From: Rhodobacteraceae bacterium EL53
Lineage (GTDB): Bacteria > Pseudomonadota > Alphaproteobacteria > Rhodobacterales > Rhodobacteraceae
DNA length: 64,000 bases
Direction of reading: 5' to 3'
Assembly (NCBI GenBank): GCA_900313015.1
Contig: OMPR01000017.1
Location: forward strand, 93,512 to 157,511
A program made the position numbers and the translations under genes. Below the pieces are notes generated by a model, which saw only the letters and a program-made list of their open reading frames with translations, had not been told where the DNA came from and searched no databases. Shown piece by piece: positions 16,609 to 28,200 of this stretch (the first letter of the stretch is position 1; every line of letters begins with the position of its first letter).

Positions 16609-19600
16609 TAGGTGCGTTCCCGTCGGTTGGCGCGCATAGCTTTGCGCTTGGACATGGTTTCAGTTCGGGCGGGTTCGTTAACTTGGGGTGCTATAATGGC
16701 AGGCGCATCCGCAGAAAGATGCCCGGCCAACCCCCCAAGGGTTGGAAAGCGGAAGATGTCGGTGATTGACAGGGACGGGATGTTCAGCGTTTCACGAATT
16801 TCGCGGTGGGCCTGAACAGCCAACAGCGAGTGTCCGCCGAGGGTGAAGAAGTTGTCGTCTTTCCGAATATCCCCGACGCCCAGAATACGCGCCCATATGG
16901 TTGCGATCTGCCCTTCGATCCCGTCGCTCTGGACAGGCGTCTCATCCCGAGGGGCCTGTTGGGCAGCCGGTTCTGGCAGGGCCTGTCGGTCGATTTTCTT
17001 GTTTGGAGTCAACGGGAAGGCCGGGAGATTCATGATGTGGCTGGGGATCATCACCTCGGGCAAGTGTGCCGTGAGGTGGTCCCGCAAGGCCGCGTCAGAC
17101 ACCGGCCCAGAGGTCGTGATGTATCCAGCAAGGCGTGTGTCACCCGGGGTTTTTTCGTTTGCAACGACGACAGCCCCGCTGACGCCCGCAAAGGCCGTCA
17201 AAGCACTCTCGATTTCGCCAAGTTCGATCCGCTGGCCACGAATTTTGACCTGATGATCGGAACGGCCAAGAAATTCAATTTGACCATCGGTGCGCCACCG
17301 CGCGAGATCGCCCGTCCGGTACATCAACGGTGCCGCAGCGACTGTTAAGCCGGCCTCTGCTGCAAAGGGATCGTGGACAAACCGCTCTTCGGTCAGATTG
17401 GAGCGCTGCCAATATCCACGTGTGACACCTTCGCCGCCGATCAGCAATTCACCGGGAACGCCGATGGGACAAGGTTGCCCTGCTGCATCCAGAACATAGA
17501 CCGCAGTGTTCGCAATCGGGCTGCCGATCGAAACGGTTCCTGATGCGCCAGCAGGTACGGCAATCGACGTGGACCAAATGGTCGTTTCCGTCGGCCCATA
17601 CATGTTCAAAACCGAAGCGCTGGTGCATTCCCGCAGGTCTTCGACCAGTTCGCCGGGCAGGGCTTCGCCGCCCAGCAACAATTGTTTAACGCGCCCAAGT
17701 GCCAAGCGCGCTTCGTCGTTCATTGCTATCATGCGGGCCATTGAGGGGGTGCATTGCATATGCGTCACATCATGGCGCAGGATCTGCGCCGCGAGCGAGA
17801 AGTCATCTTCGGCAACGGTTGAAGGCGCATTGGCGCGCTTCAGAACTTCGGCAAGGGGTGTCAAACCCTCAAGCACGACATCGGGGTCGATGCCATAATC
17901 GATCAAGCATGCAATTTCATCGACACCAATCCGTTTGAGGGATTCAGCGCGGGCCAGACCATCCTCGACCGTTCCAAACAGACCTGAGTCTTCAAAATAC
18001 CGTTCAAACGCAAAATCAAGGATCGCTTCGAGTTCATCGTCGCTAAGGACGCCTAGGTCCATTTCAAAGGCATTGGACACGCCCTGCGGTTTTTTGAAGG
18101 CGGGAAAGGCCCAGGCGTATTGCTTGATAAGACCGGCTGCAGCGCGCAGATAGTCCTTCATTGGTTCGCGTGCGATGCGCGCCGCTTCTTCCCGCGTTTC
18201 GGCAAGATATGTATGCAGCATCAGTGTGACTTTGAATTTCGCCGGATCATGGCCTGCGGCGCGCAAGGCCGCGTGATAAATCCTGATCTTTTCGGCGACT
18301 TCATCAATGCTCTGACCCAAGAGGTGTGTCAGGACGTTGGCGCCGATGGTTCCGGCCTCTTTCCAGGTTTCGGGGTTGCCAGCGGTCGTAACCCAAACGG
18401 GCAATTCATTCGAAACGGGGCGCGGTTGTGTGACAACCTCGTGCATCGTGCCATCCGCCTTGGGAAAGGCGACCGCCTCGCCACGCCACAGCTTGCGCAG
18501 GGTTTCGATGGTTTCAAACATCGCTGGTTTGTTGCGCGGGGGTGTGTTTTCGGGGCGAAGAACAAAATCATCAGGCTGCCAGCCAGAGGCAATCCCAAGG
18601 GCGGCCCGACCGCCCGTCAGGTTGTCAATGATAGCCCAATCTTCGGCAATTCGTGCCGGGTGGTGCAAAGGCGCGACACAGCTGCCAGCACGAACAGACA
18701 GGTTTTCTGTCACGGCGGCGACAGCAGCGCCCGTCACCGCAGGGTTGGGGTAGGGGCCGCCAAAGGCGTGAAAGTGGCGTTCAGGCGTCCAGACGGCGTT
18801 GAAGCCGTTGGCGTCGGCGAACTTGGCTCCTTCGAGCAGGAGTTTGTATTTCTTGGGGCCAGGGCCATCGTCATTGCCCCAATACATCAGGTTGAAATCG
18901 AGCGGACGGTCGCTGACGGCGATGGGGCCTTGGGACACTACGGCGCGATTTTCATCGCTGCTCAGCACCACTTTGAAGCCGCGTGCCAGAGTCCAGAACA
19001 GTTCGAGGACCGAAATGTCAAAGGACAGGCTGGTGACAGCCAGCCATACACCGCCTTTTTGATGATCGATCCGATCATCCATGCCAGCAAAGAAATTGGC
19101 CACGTTTCGGTGTTCGACCATGACGCCTTTGGGCGTTCCGGTCGAACCCGAGGTATAGATCAGATACGCCAGATCATCCGCACTGGCGCCGCCATCAACG
19201 TTTGGCGCGCTTAGATCCGGGGTTACTGTGTCGATGCATAGGACATCCGCCGACGACGCAGGCACTGAATCCTGCAGCGTGCTTTGGGTTAGAATGACTG
19301 CTGCCCGACTGTCGGTTACGAAGTGGGCAATACGATCAGAGGGGTAGGCCGGATCCAGAGGCACATAAGCTCCGCCTGCCTTGAGGATCGCCAGCGCGCC
19401 GACCATCAGGTCAACAGACCGCTGTACATACAGCCCAACATTGGCACCGGGGCCAACACCCATTGCGCGCAATTTCTCAGCAACGGTATTTGCGCGGGCG
19501 TTCAAGGCTGCATAAGTGAGTTGCTCGGATTCAAAAACAAGCGCGGTCTCATCCGGGCTTAGTGAAACTTGTGATTCAAATGCCTGATGAATTGTCTGCG

Positions 19601-21209
19601 TACGGTTGTAATCGCGCGCGGTTCTGTTCCAGTCGGTTAGCGTTTGAGAGCGTTCTGATGCAGGCAGAATGGCGAGTTTTTGTACCGTTTCCCCATCCGG
19701 TGCCTGTGTCACCGCATACATCGCGCTTTCTAAGCGGCGGGCAAGGATCTCAATCGCAACGGAATCGAGATGTCCGGTGTGCGCGTGCAGTGTGGCATGT
19801 CCCGGTGACAGGCAAACTGTGACGTCTGTTCCGTCAATAGGTTCGGCACCGTTAAGAGACAGTCCAAACGCAGGCTGCGTGACCGATCCAATTTCTGGGT
19901 CGCGCGATGGCAGATCCATCGCAAACCCACCCAATGCGTCCGCCTTGGCGATGTGGTGCAATGTGCGGTCGGTTAGAGCGGCCAAGGGTTCTGAGCTGCG
20001 GATTTGTAGGGGGACCCACGGGCTGAAATGTTTTGACTTTGCAGCATCCTGGAGGGTTGCATTGGAGACAGCGATATCGCCGTACTCCTCACCGCTGCTG
20101 CGCAATGCAAAGGCAAGCACAGCCGTAAGCGCCTGTTCATCAGACAACCCATGGGGAACGGAGATCCGCTGCGCTGACCATGATCCATCTTGTTTGAGTG
20201 TGGCCAAAGGCAAGGGCAGCGACGCCATCGCCGTCAATGCCTTGCGCCAATAGGGCTCGCCCTTGAGGGAACGCGCGGCTTGCTGCGCAATCTGTTCGGC
20301 CTGATCCTGCGAAATGGGGGCCAAGCGTGTCCCAACGGGCGCGAGCGCTGCAAAATCAATTGTGTCACCGCTCAGGGTGGTAAGCCCCTCTAGCAACAGA
20401 TCGTTGGACCCGGTAGCGACCCGCAGTCCGGAGGGGTCATTGCTGACTACGGTTCCGGGAAGAGATCCAGAGGCCGAGGCCATAATCTGTGCCTGCGCCA
20501 CGCGTACGGGTTGCCCGGCGATAAGGATTTTAGAGGTGGTCAGTGGATTCCAATAGGCGCCGAAATCCAACCCGCGAACGTGGGCGGACAGGACCTCAGC
20601 GGTTTGGGTATAGCTGAGATGCCCACCCGCCTCGGGACGATCCGAAAATGCGAAATAGCTTCTCTGGCTTAAATCCTGCGGGCTGCGGTCCAGATCCGTT
20701 TCAAGTTGATCAACAACGGACGGAAAGCTGTCCATCGCTGCAGCATAACATTTGGAGTTCAACGACAGGGCGGTTTCGTCTTCGGCAATGTCGAACAGGG
20801 TTTGGGACAGAATATCGCCTTCGTCGATCCCGCCTTCGATCATATGCCAAGTAATGCCGTGCTGCTTTTCACCATTGAAGATTGCCCAAGCTGGCGTGTT
20901 GAGGCCAGCATATTTGGGCAAAGGCCCGTCGTGAAAGTTGATCGCGCCTTTTTTGGGCAGTGCTAAAACTGTTTCTGGAATGATCGCAAGATTTGCGATC
21001 GAAAGCAGCCAGTCCACGTCACCCGTTTTAAATTGCTCAGCCAGATCATTCATTTGGCTGACAAGTGGCAAGCCTTTGGTCTTGGCCCAGTTCTGAATTT
21101 CAGCATTCTGCGTCTGGACTGCGCGCACTGAATGGCCGCGCTCCAGCAGCATTTCGGTGCATCCGATCAATAGGGATTCATTGCCGATGACAACACAAGA
21201 AAAAGTCAT
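16608..21209 (-). CDS. NRPS: formyltransferase - half condensation - adenylation split by luciferase-like monooxygenase - PCP
   Basis: A 1533-residue multidomain enzyme. Residues 1-300 are a formyltransferase like Met-tRNA formyltransferase and the F domain of initiation modules, with triad Asn91, His93 (NFHDGPLPKYAG) and Asp132 (GGIDEGDIL). Residues ~315-515 resemble only the C-terminal half of a condensation domain and end in the usual linker ILPASERSQTLTDWNRT; the HHxxxDG half is absent. The adenylation domain begins near 540 (A3 IYTSGSTGTPKG, 684-695; A4 SFDIS). It is interrupted at ~765-1115 by an FMN-dependent luciferase-like monooxygenase (LMYWGNDDGPG, ERHFHAFGG, IASGWQPDDFVL). It resumes with A5 NMYGPTETT, A7 YRTGDLARW, A8 and A10 PNKKIDRQAL. 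A carrier domain follows (GGHSL, Ser1461). There is no thioesterase, so it should hand over to the PKS. The monooxygenase-in-A arrangement matches the MupA/Atu3671 family known from natural-product clusters. Confidence 0.93.
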   Translation of the reverse strand: MTFSCVVIGNESLLIGCTEMLLERGHSVRAVQTQNAEIQNWAKTKGLPLVSQMNDLAEQFKTGDVDWLLSIANLAIIPETVLALPKKGAINFHDGPLPKYAGLNTPAWAIFNGEKQHGITWHMIEGGIDEGDILSQTLFDIAEDETALSLNSKCYAAAMDSFPSVVDQLETDLDRSPQDLSQRSYFAFSDRPEAGGHLSYTQTAEVLSAHVRGLDFGAYWNPLTTSKILIAGQPVRVAQAQIMASASGSLPGTVVSNDPSGLRVATGSNDLLLEGLTTLSGDTIDFAALAPVGTRLAPISQDQAEQIAQQAARSLKGEPYWRKALTAMASLPLPLATLKQDGSWSAQRISVPHGLSDEQALTAVLAFALRSSGEEYGDIAVSNATLQDAAKSKHFSPWVPLQIRSSEPLAALTDRTLHHIAKADALGGFAMDLPSRDPEIGSVTQPAFGLSLNGAEPIDGTDVTVCLSPGHATLHAHTGHLDSVAIEILARRLESAMYAVTQAPDGETVQKLAILPASERSQTLTDWNRTARDYNRTQTIHQAFESQVSLSPDETALVFESEQLTYAALNARANTVAEKLRAMGVGPGANVGLYVQRSVDLMVGALAILKAGGAYVPLDPAYPSDRIAHFVTDSRAAVILTQSTLQDSVPASSADVLCIDTVTPDLSAPNVDGGASADDLAYLIYTSGSTGTPKGVMVEHRNVANFFAGMDDRIDHQKGGVWLAVTSLSFDISVLELFWTLARGFKVVLSSDENRAVVSQGPIAVSDRPLDFNLMYWGNDDGPGPKKYKLLLEGAKFADANGFNAVWTPERHFHAFGGPYPNPAVTGAAVAAVTENLSVRAGSCVAPLHHPARIAEDWAIIDNLTGGRAALGIASGWQPDDFVLRPENTPPRNKPAMFETIETLRKLWRGEAVAFPKADGTMHEVVTQPRPVSNELPVWVTTAGNPETWKEAGTIGANVLTHLLGQSIDEVAEKIRIYHAALRAAGHDPAKFKVTLMLHTYLAETREEAARIAREPMKDYLRAAAGLIKQYAWAFPAFKKPQGVSNAFEMDLGVLSDDELEAILDFAFERYFEDSGLFGTVEDGLARAESLKRIGVDEIACLIDYGIDPDVVLEGLTPLAEVLKRANAPSTVAEDDFSLAAQILRHDVTHMQCTPSMARMIAMNDEARLALGRVKQLLLGGEALPGELVEDLRECTSASVLNMYGPTETTIWSTSIAVPAGASGTVSIGSPIANTAVYVLDAAGQPCPIGVPGELLIGGEGVTRGYWQRSNLTEERFVHDPFAAEAGLTVAAAPLMYRTGDLARWRTDGQIEFLGRSDHQVKIRGQRIELGEIESALTAFAGVSGAVVVANEKTPGDTRLAGYITTSGPVSDAALRDHLTAHLPEVMIPSHIMNLPAFPLTPNKKIDRQALPEPAAQQAPRDETPVQSDGIEGQIATIWARILGVGDIRKDDNFFTLGGHSLLAVQAHREIRETLNIPSLSITDIFRFPTLGGLAGHLSADAPAIIAPQVNEPARTETMSKRKAMRANRRERT

Positions 21210-22225
21210 GTCTGGTCCTCCGAAATTGGGACAGAAATAGTCGGACTGCGAGCGGCAGTCTTACGAAAGGGCGCGCGTAACAAATGGGTGGTGAGGTCAG
21301 TCAAAAACCAATCCGGGTCGACCTGAGGTAGGGTTTGGATCAGGCGGCGGAACCGCCAGATGAGACCACCAGCGATCAAGGCGAGCGTGCTGGCTACAAA
21401 GTATCCGGTCCCTTTGGATTTGGTATAATAATGCTGCCGGGAATCGAACCAGTAGCCTGGCGTCCGTGACCACGTTTTCATGCCAGTGCTGGCCGATCCG
21501 ATGTGAACGACGCAGCTTTCAGGTAAGTAGTGCGTGCTCCACCCAGCTTCGGCTGCGCGCCGACACAGGTCGGTTTCTTCAAAGTACAAAAAGAATGTTT
21601 CATCAAAGCTGCCCGTTTGATCAATCACCGCGCGTCGGATCATCAGGCTTGCACCTGCGGTCCAGTCAACTTTGGTGTCGGTTTCTGGGATCGGCAGCCG
21701 AACAACAGCGTCTTTCATCCAGCGTGTGATCACGCCGGTGTGGGCCGCTGCTTCGAAATCCCCGCCCATGGATGGAAATCGAAAAGCCGTCGGATGGGGG
21801 GTGTCATCTGTGCCGCGAATAGCGCTTCCGACCAACCCGACCTTCGGATTTTCGATCAAATAATCCCGTAACTTGGCAACCGCATCGGGGTCTGGCCATG
21901 CATCCGAATTGAGCAAGTAGTAGAATTCGGGCGCGGACCCGTCCGAGAGACGCGCCCGCATGCCGAAATTCATGCCAGCCCCAAAGCCACCATTGTGGCC
22001 GCTGTCCAGCACCCGAACCCGATTGTTTTGGGTCCAACCGTTTTGCTCTGCCGCATGGGACAGCATCACAAATGAATCATCCTCAGATCCATTGTCGATG
22101 ACAACGATTTCTCCATCCAACCCTTCCATTTCACGCAGGGCTGCTTCGCACGACTTGAGCGTCAGCTCAGGCGTTTTGAAATTGAGGATTATGGTGAGAA
22201 TTTTGGGCTTGCTCTCGCTCATCAT
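21206..22225 (-). CDS. Glycosyltransferase family 2 (rhamnosyltransferase-like)
   Basis: A 339-residue GT-A transferase. It has ILTIILNFKTPELTLKSC at the N-terminus, IVVIDNGSEDDS, GFGAGMNFGMR, YYLLNSDAWPDPDAV (the D-x-D-like metal site) and FLYFEETDLCRRAAEAGW (the catalytic ED/ET region). These are typical of the WcaA/RfbF-like branch that adds deoxyhexoses. A hydrophobic segment near the C-terminus (GYFVASTLALIAGGLIW) may anchor it. It sits between the PKS and NRPS genes and overlaps each by 4 bases, so it is made together with them. Glycosylation of the PKS-NRPS product, or of a glycan that receives it, is a reasonable inference but not shown. Confidence 0.9.
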   Translation of the reverse strand: MMSESKPKILTIILNFKTPELTLKSCEAALREMEGLDGEIVVIDNGSEDDSFVMLSHAAEQNGWTQNNRVRVLDSGHNGGFGAGMNFGMRARLSDGSAPEFYYLLNSDAWPDPDAVAKLRDYLIENPKVGLVGSAIRGTDDTPHPTAFRFPSMGGDFEAAAHTGVITRWMKDAVVRLPIPETDTKVDWTAGASLMIRRAVIDQTGSFDETFFLYFEETDLCRRAAEAGWSTHYLPESCVVHIGSASTGMKTWSRTPGYWFDSRQHYYTKSKGTGYFVASTLALIAGGLIWRFRRLIQTLPQVDPDWFLTDLTTHLLRAPFRKTAARSPTISVPISEDQT

Positions 22226-25200
22226 TCGGCGACCTTTGAATACGCGCGAGGGACGGTTTCAGCCTCGTCTATGAACCCCTTTAGGTGTTCGGCCAGAACG
22301 GCAACATTTGGGACAAGCACCATGCTGTCATGATCGCCGGGAACCTCAACCACACGTGTTTTTGGCACCCATTGGGTCCACTCATTGTCTTCAAACACAT
22401 ACTCGCGTTGCTGGCTGACCCAGCGCCCACCCGAAACTTTCCAGTGTTTGTCTAGCGGTGGGCGGAACAGAACCAGCGGCCCCGGCCAAGGGCGCAGCGA
22501 ATAGACGCTAATGGCTTGATAAAATGCGGACTCAATCTTGGTATTGTTGAAGGAGGTGATCGCAGTTTGCGGGCGCTCGCTTTGGCGTTTTTGCAATTCC
22601 CACGCTATCCGGTTCCCAGCCCATTCCGTCAAGAAGGCAGGGCCCTTCTTGCGCAATTCACTCATTTTTATCAGCGCCTTGTCTCGCTTCGACAACGTCG
22701 GGCGGACTGGAAGAGGGGTGTCGAGCATCGCGAGCAGAGCGACCTCTTCTCCAGCCTCTTCCAGTTGGTGGACCATTTCATAGGCGGTGAGACCGCCACC
22801 AGAAAACCCACCCAGCAGATACGGCCCGTGGGGCTGAACCTGCCGAAGTTCGGCAATATAGTCTGCGGCGGCTTCGACCAGCGTATCGTGGGCCTTGTCC
22901 TGTCCGATAAGGCCACGCGCTTGAAGCCCATAAACAGACCGTTCACGCCCCAACATCAGGGCCAAATGGCGCAGGTTCAACACATTGCCGAACATGCCAG
23001 CCACAATGAAAAACGGGGTGGCTTGGCTGTCTTTAGCAATGTGCAGCGGTACGACGTGTTTGAAGTCTGTTTTTGCTTCGGGTGCCTTGTCTTCGTTTGC
23101 GGCATCGTCGCGGTGGCCGATGCGTTCGGCAATACGGGCCACATTGGGGGCCTCGAACAGAAGCGAGATTGGGAACTCGACGTCAAAGGTGCGATTGATC
23201 TGCGCAAAGAGCCGCACGGCAATTAAGGAATGTCCACCCAGATCAAAAAAGCTGTCTTCGACGCCGACCTGTGTGACGCCTAACAAGGTCTCAAAGAAGC
23301 CCGCGAGCGTTTTTTCGGTGTCGTTACGTGGAGCGACGTAATTCGTGTCCAGATCCGGGCGCTCAAAGCTTTGGGCGTCGCCTGCAGAGGGTGCCGAAAT
23401 GCGGTCTGCCTGCTTGATCAAGTCCGAAAGATCCATGGAGCTCACGTAAACCTGCGACAGACCGGTGTTGAGCGCACGACGCAGGGCTTCGGGGCCTTCT
23501 TCGCGGCGGATGCCTTGGCTGATATTATGATGCAGGCGCTGTTCTTCGGGTGACAACGGCGCGTCACTGCTGTGCGCTTCCAATCCCAAGGCCACTGCGT
23601 CTGCGTCTGGTGCCGCGGCAGGGCTCAGGTCGATGGTGCCAGTGGTGGCTTGCATCTGAAAGCCTTCGATCTCGACGCAGATTTGGCCATTTGGATCGCT
23701 CAAGGTCACGTCAAACGAGACAAACCCATCGACCGCTGCGCTCCCTTCCGACAGGCGGACCCAACTGCGGATTTCGCGCGGCAGCGGGGAAAAGACTTGG
23801 ATGGCGCGATATGACACGGGAACCCAGAGTGACGTGCCATCATAGCCGGGCGCGAGCGAGATGGCCCACCCCGTTGCAAGGTCCATCAGGCCGGGATGCA
23901 GTTGATACCCCTCAGCCAAATCACTGTGATAGGCATCTGGTAGAACCAGTCGGGCAAGCCCCTCGTTCGCTCCCAGGGCAAAGCTGCGCAACACATGCCA
24001 CCGCGGGCCAAACGCCAGATGCCGTTCTTGGGGTGACTGCAGATATCCGTCGACCGGGCTTGTTTTTGTAGTGGGGCATGTGGCTGAGATCGCAGCCAAA
24101 TCCAAAGGCTCCGATTGTTTTGGCTGCAATATTTCAACTTCTGCCTGCGCGTTAAGCTCGTAACCATCCCGACAGGCACTGTGCACGCTAAAGGCATAGC
24201 CTGTTGGGGTTGTTTCCAACCGCACGACGATCTCACGCTTGGCGCGATCCACGGCCAGTGGCCTAAAGAAATAGAGGTCACGTATGGCATACGGCAGATC
24301 AACACCATGTGCCTTTAGGGCCTGCGCTGCGAATTCTACATATCCGGTTCCGGGCAGCAGGGCATCGCCGTTTGTGGTGCGGTGCTCATCCAGAACCCAG
24401 TGATCATCGGCGCTGAGATGGGAGACGAACAAGCGATTTCCCGAAGGGTCGAAACCGGCCTCATCCAAAAGCGGCAGGGGGCTGGCAACACGGTCGGTCG
24501 GTGGATTTCCGTCGAGGCGGGTATCTTTCGCTTCGGCGGCCATGCCAACGTCAGACCAGACCCCCCAATTGACGGCAATCACACGGGTTGCTCCTGATTT
24601 CCGGCTGTTTGCCCATGCATTTAGGTATTCGTTCGCCGCAACATAATCGACCTGACCAGCAGGGTGTGTCGCGGTAGAGGAGGATGCGAAAAGTACCATT
24701 AGTTCCAGCATACCGTCCGGGAAAATCTCATCCAAAACGCGCAACCCGGAAATCTTGGGCGCTAGAACTTGCTGAAGCTCAGCTTCGGTTTTGGTCAGGA
24801 TTGGACCGTCGTGGATGTGACCTGCACCATGGATGACACCATTCAATGCGCCAAAGGTTTCTTCGGCGGTGTGCAGCGCTGCGCGCATTTGTTCGCTGTT
24901 GCAAACATCGGCGCTGATCGCAAGCACGGCACCTGAGTTTGAGGCCTCCAGATTTTGCAGAGCTTTGATGCGGCTTGCAGTCCGATCTACCGGGCTGTGG
25001 CTGGCAAGATAGCGGGCCCATTGGTCACGGGGTGGTAAAGGGTCACGCGACAAAAGCACGACATTGGCGTGATGGCGTGTCATGAGATCACTGGCCAAGG
25101 TCAGCCCGATCCCGCCAAAACCCCCGGTGATGAGGTAGGTTCCACCGTCTTTGAAGACCGGGTCTTCCTCAGACAACAGGGTCGGCTTGTAACTTTGCCC

Positions 25201-28200
25201 GTACCGCTTTTCACCCCGCCAAGCCGCGTCAGAGGTTGATGGCTCGGCAAGCAGTTCCTCGAGAATACGTGAGGTCGTAGTATTGGTTTGTGCAGGTGTT
25301 CCAGATCTTAGCTTTGCAAAAAAGCCGGTAGGGGGCGTCTCAGGAAGCTCAATATCCACACGTGCACAGGTCACACCGGGCATTTCGTGTGGGATAACAC
25401 CTAATGGCCCTGCGATGGTCGCTTTTTCGGGGTAAGGCAGCGCTTCTGAAAACACTTGTGCTGCACCGGTGGTGAACGTGATGATGTGAACGTTTTCAGG
25501 TATTTCCACACTGCTCATGGCTTGCGCCAAGGCCGTCAACGAGAGAAACCCACATTCCATGTTGCGATCATAAAAGCTGTGACCAGGGCGGAAGGTTTCC
25601 TGATCTGTAACCAGCCAAAAATGCCCGATCCGGTTGGGCAGGTCGCCCGCATTGGCTAATTCTTGCAGAAGTTGGTCGTAACTGTGGCGGCCTTGCTCGG
25701 GCGCGATTTGATACTGGGTATCGCCTAATTTCGCAAAGGTATCCCCAGCACTGACGCGAATGACCCGATGGCCAACCGCGCTCAGACGTTCGCAGGCGGG
25801 TCCAGCGATATGAGCATCATCCTCAAATATCAGCCAGGTCATTGGCGCGATTTCTGACAGTTCTTGATCTACGTCGATATCGCATTCAGCCAGACGCGGC
25901 CGCCATGCAGTCCGGTATCCCCATTGGGTCTGATCGTCTTTGCGGGCCAGTGCGCTGTCGGCTTCGACGGCGATTTGCTTGCCCGGTTCGATGAAATAGC
26001 GGCTGCGCTGAAACGCATAGGTTGGCAGGGGCAGGCGATGGCGCTTGGCCTCGCCCCAGATTTGCGGCCAATCCGCCGCAACACCACAGGCCCACAGCCG
26101 CCCGATGACAGAAAAGTAATAGGCATCATCCGAGATCGCCTGATCTGGATGGCGCAATGCGCTCAGGACTTGCGCGGGGTTCACGCCGTCGGACATTTGC
26201 GCAAGGGAGCTGAGCGCCTTGCCGGGGCCAACCTCTAGGAACACCCGGTTGGGGGATTGCAAGGTTTTGATGCAATCTGCAAACATCACTGTATTGCGCA
26301 GCTGGCCAACCCAATATTCTGGATCGGTGGCTTGCGCGTCGCTCAGCGCAGCACCGGTTCGGTTGGACATCACAGGAATGGTGGGCGCATCCAGAGCAAT
26401 CTTTTTCAAGAACGCCCGGTATTCTGCCAATATAGGGTTCAACATGCGCGAATGGGCGGCAATGTCGATTGGAATGCGTTGATGATCAACATCTTGCGCG
26501 CCGAGGGTTTCTGCAAGCCGATCGAGCGCTGCTTGTGGCCCTGACACGGCAGTCAGGCGCGGGGCGTTCACGCTGGCGATGTCTATGTCATCGTCAATCA
26601 ACGCCTGCACGTCCTCTAATGGCAGTGAAATTGACAGCATCCCACCGGCGGGAACCGTGTCAAACAATCGCCCCCGAAGCAGAATGAGATCGATGCAATC
26701 TTCGAAACGCATCACACCTGCCAAACAGGCGGCGGTGTTTTCCCCCATGGAATGGCCAACCATTGCGGTCGGATGCACACCCCAGCTGAACCATAGCTGC
26801 GCAAGGGCATATTCTACGATCATGATCAGCGGGAGCTGAACCGACGGCTGGGTAAGTTTGGCGTTGGCGTGGGTTTCATCGCCTTCGGGCAACCAAATGG
26901 ATCGGATGTCATAATCCAGCTGCTTTTGCAGATGTTCTAAGCCGCGGTCCATCCACTCCGCAAAAACCGGTTCGGTCTCATAGAGATCGCGTGCCATGCC
27001 CGCGTATTGCGCGCCGCCGCCGGGAAACATGAACACGGTTTCAGGGGATGCACCCAGAACTTCGTGTGTGAACACTTGGCGTGGGTCGGACGCTTCTAGC
27101 ATTTCAGCCGCTTCCAAAGCGGTCTCAGCTACAAGAATACGCCGTTTTTCAAAGGCGCGGCGGCCCTCTTTCAGGGTGTAGGAAACATCTGCCAGATCTA
27201 CATCAGGATTGGCACGTAGGTAGGTGGCTAACGATTGGGCGTTTGCGTCCAATGCAGCCTTTGACCGCCCCGAGATGCACAATATGTGAAACGGGAAATC
27301 ACTTTCTTCAGAGAGGCCGCGATCCGTCGCCTCTTGCAAAATTGCATGGGCATTGGTTCCGCCGACGCCGAGTGCGTTGATTGCTGCACGACGTGGCCCC
27401 TTGTGGGATGTCCATTCCCGCAAGGTGTCGTTGACACGAAACGGGCTGGTTTCGAAATCAATGGCGGGGTTTGGCGCTTCGTACCCCAGGGACGGGGGGA
27501 TTTCACCGTGATGCAGGCCAAGCGCTGTTTTGACAAGACCGGCCACGCCAGCCGCTGTATCGAGATGGCCGATATTGGTTTTGACGGACCCAACCCGGCA
27601 ATAGCCGACATCCTGCGTGCTTTCGCGATACGCCTCACTTAGGGCCGAAATCTCGATCGGGTCGCCAAGATATGTGCCGGTTCCGTGGCATTCGACGTAG
27701 TCAATCGTGTCGGGTTCGACTTTGGCAGCGCTTAGGGCTTGTTTGATTGCGATGGCTTGACCATCGACGCTGGGCGCAAGATAGCCAGCTTTGGCGGCAC
27801 CATCATTATTGATGGCAGACCCTTTGATGATGGCCCAGATGTGGTCGCCATCCGCGACCGCATCTTTTGCGCGCCGCAGTGCAACAACACCGGCACCTGA
27901 TCCGAAAACGGTGCCTTGCGCACGGTGGTCAAATGCATGGCAATGCCCGTCAGGCGATAGGATTTCATTCTCTTTGTAGAGATACCCACGCCCCTGCGGC
28001 AGCTCGATGGTGACACCACCAGCCAATGCCATATCGCATTCGCCATTCCGTAGGGCCTGGCTTGCATAGTGAACCGCGACCAAAGAAGTTGAGCAGGCGG
28101 TCTGCAGATTGATCGAAGGGCCTTTTAGATCAAAAACATGACTCACGCGGGTCGACAGGAAATCTTTGTCGTTGCCGGTGTGACGCAGCAGGAACATGCC

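Noticed and set aside
18120-19214. 364-codon open frame on the plus strand
   Set aside because: It lies wholly antisense to the NRPS adenylation/monooxygenase region, which has clear conserved motifs; long antisense frames are common in GC-rich genes.
16608-21209. Frameshift or gene fusion artefact in the NRPS
   Set aside because: The monooxygenase insertion and the half condensation domain first looked like assembly errors, but the frame is continuous and the same monooxygenase-in-A layout is known in a natural-product family.
22516-23226. 236-codon open frame on the plus strand
   Set aside because: Antisense to the ACP-TE part of the PKS, with no recognisable motif.
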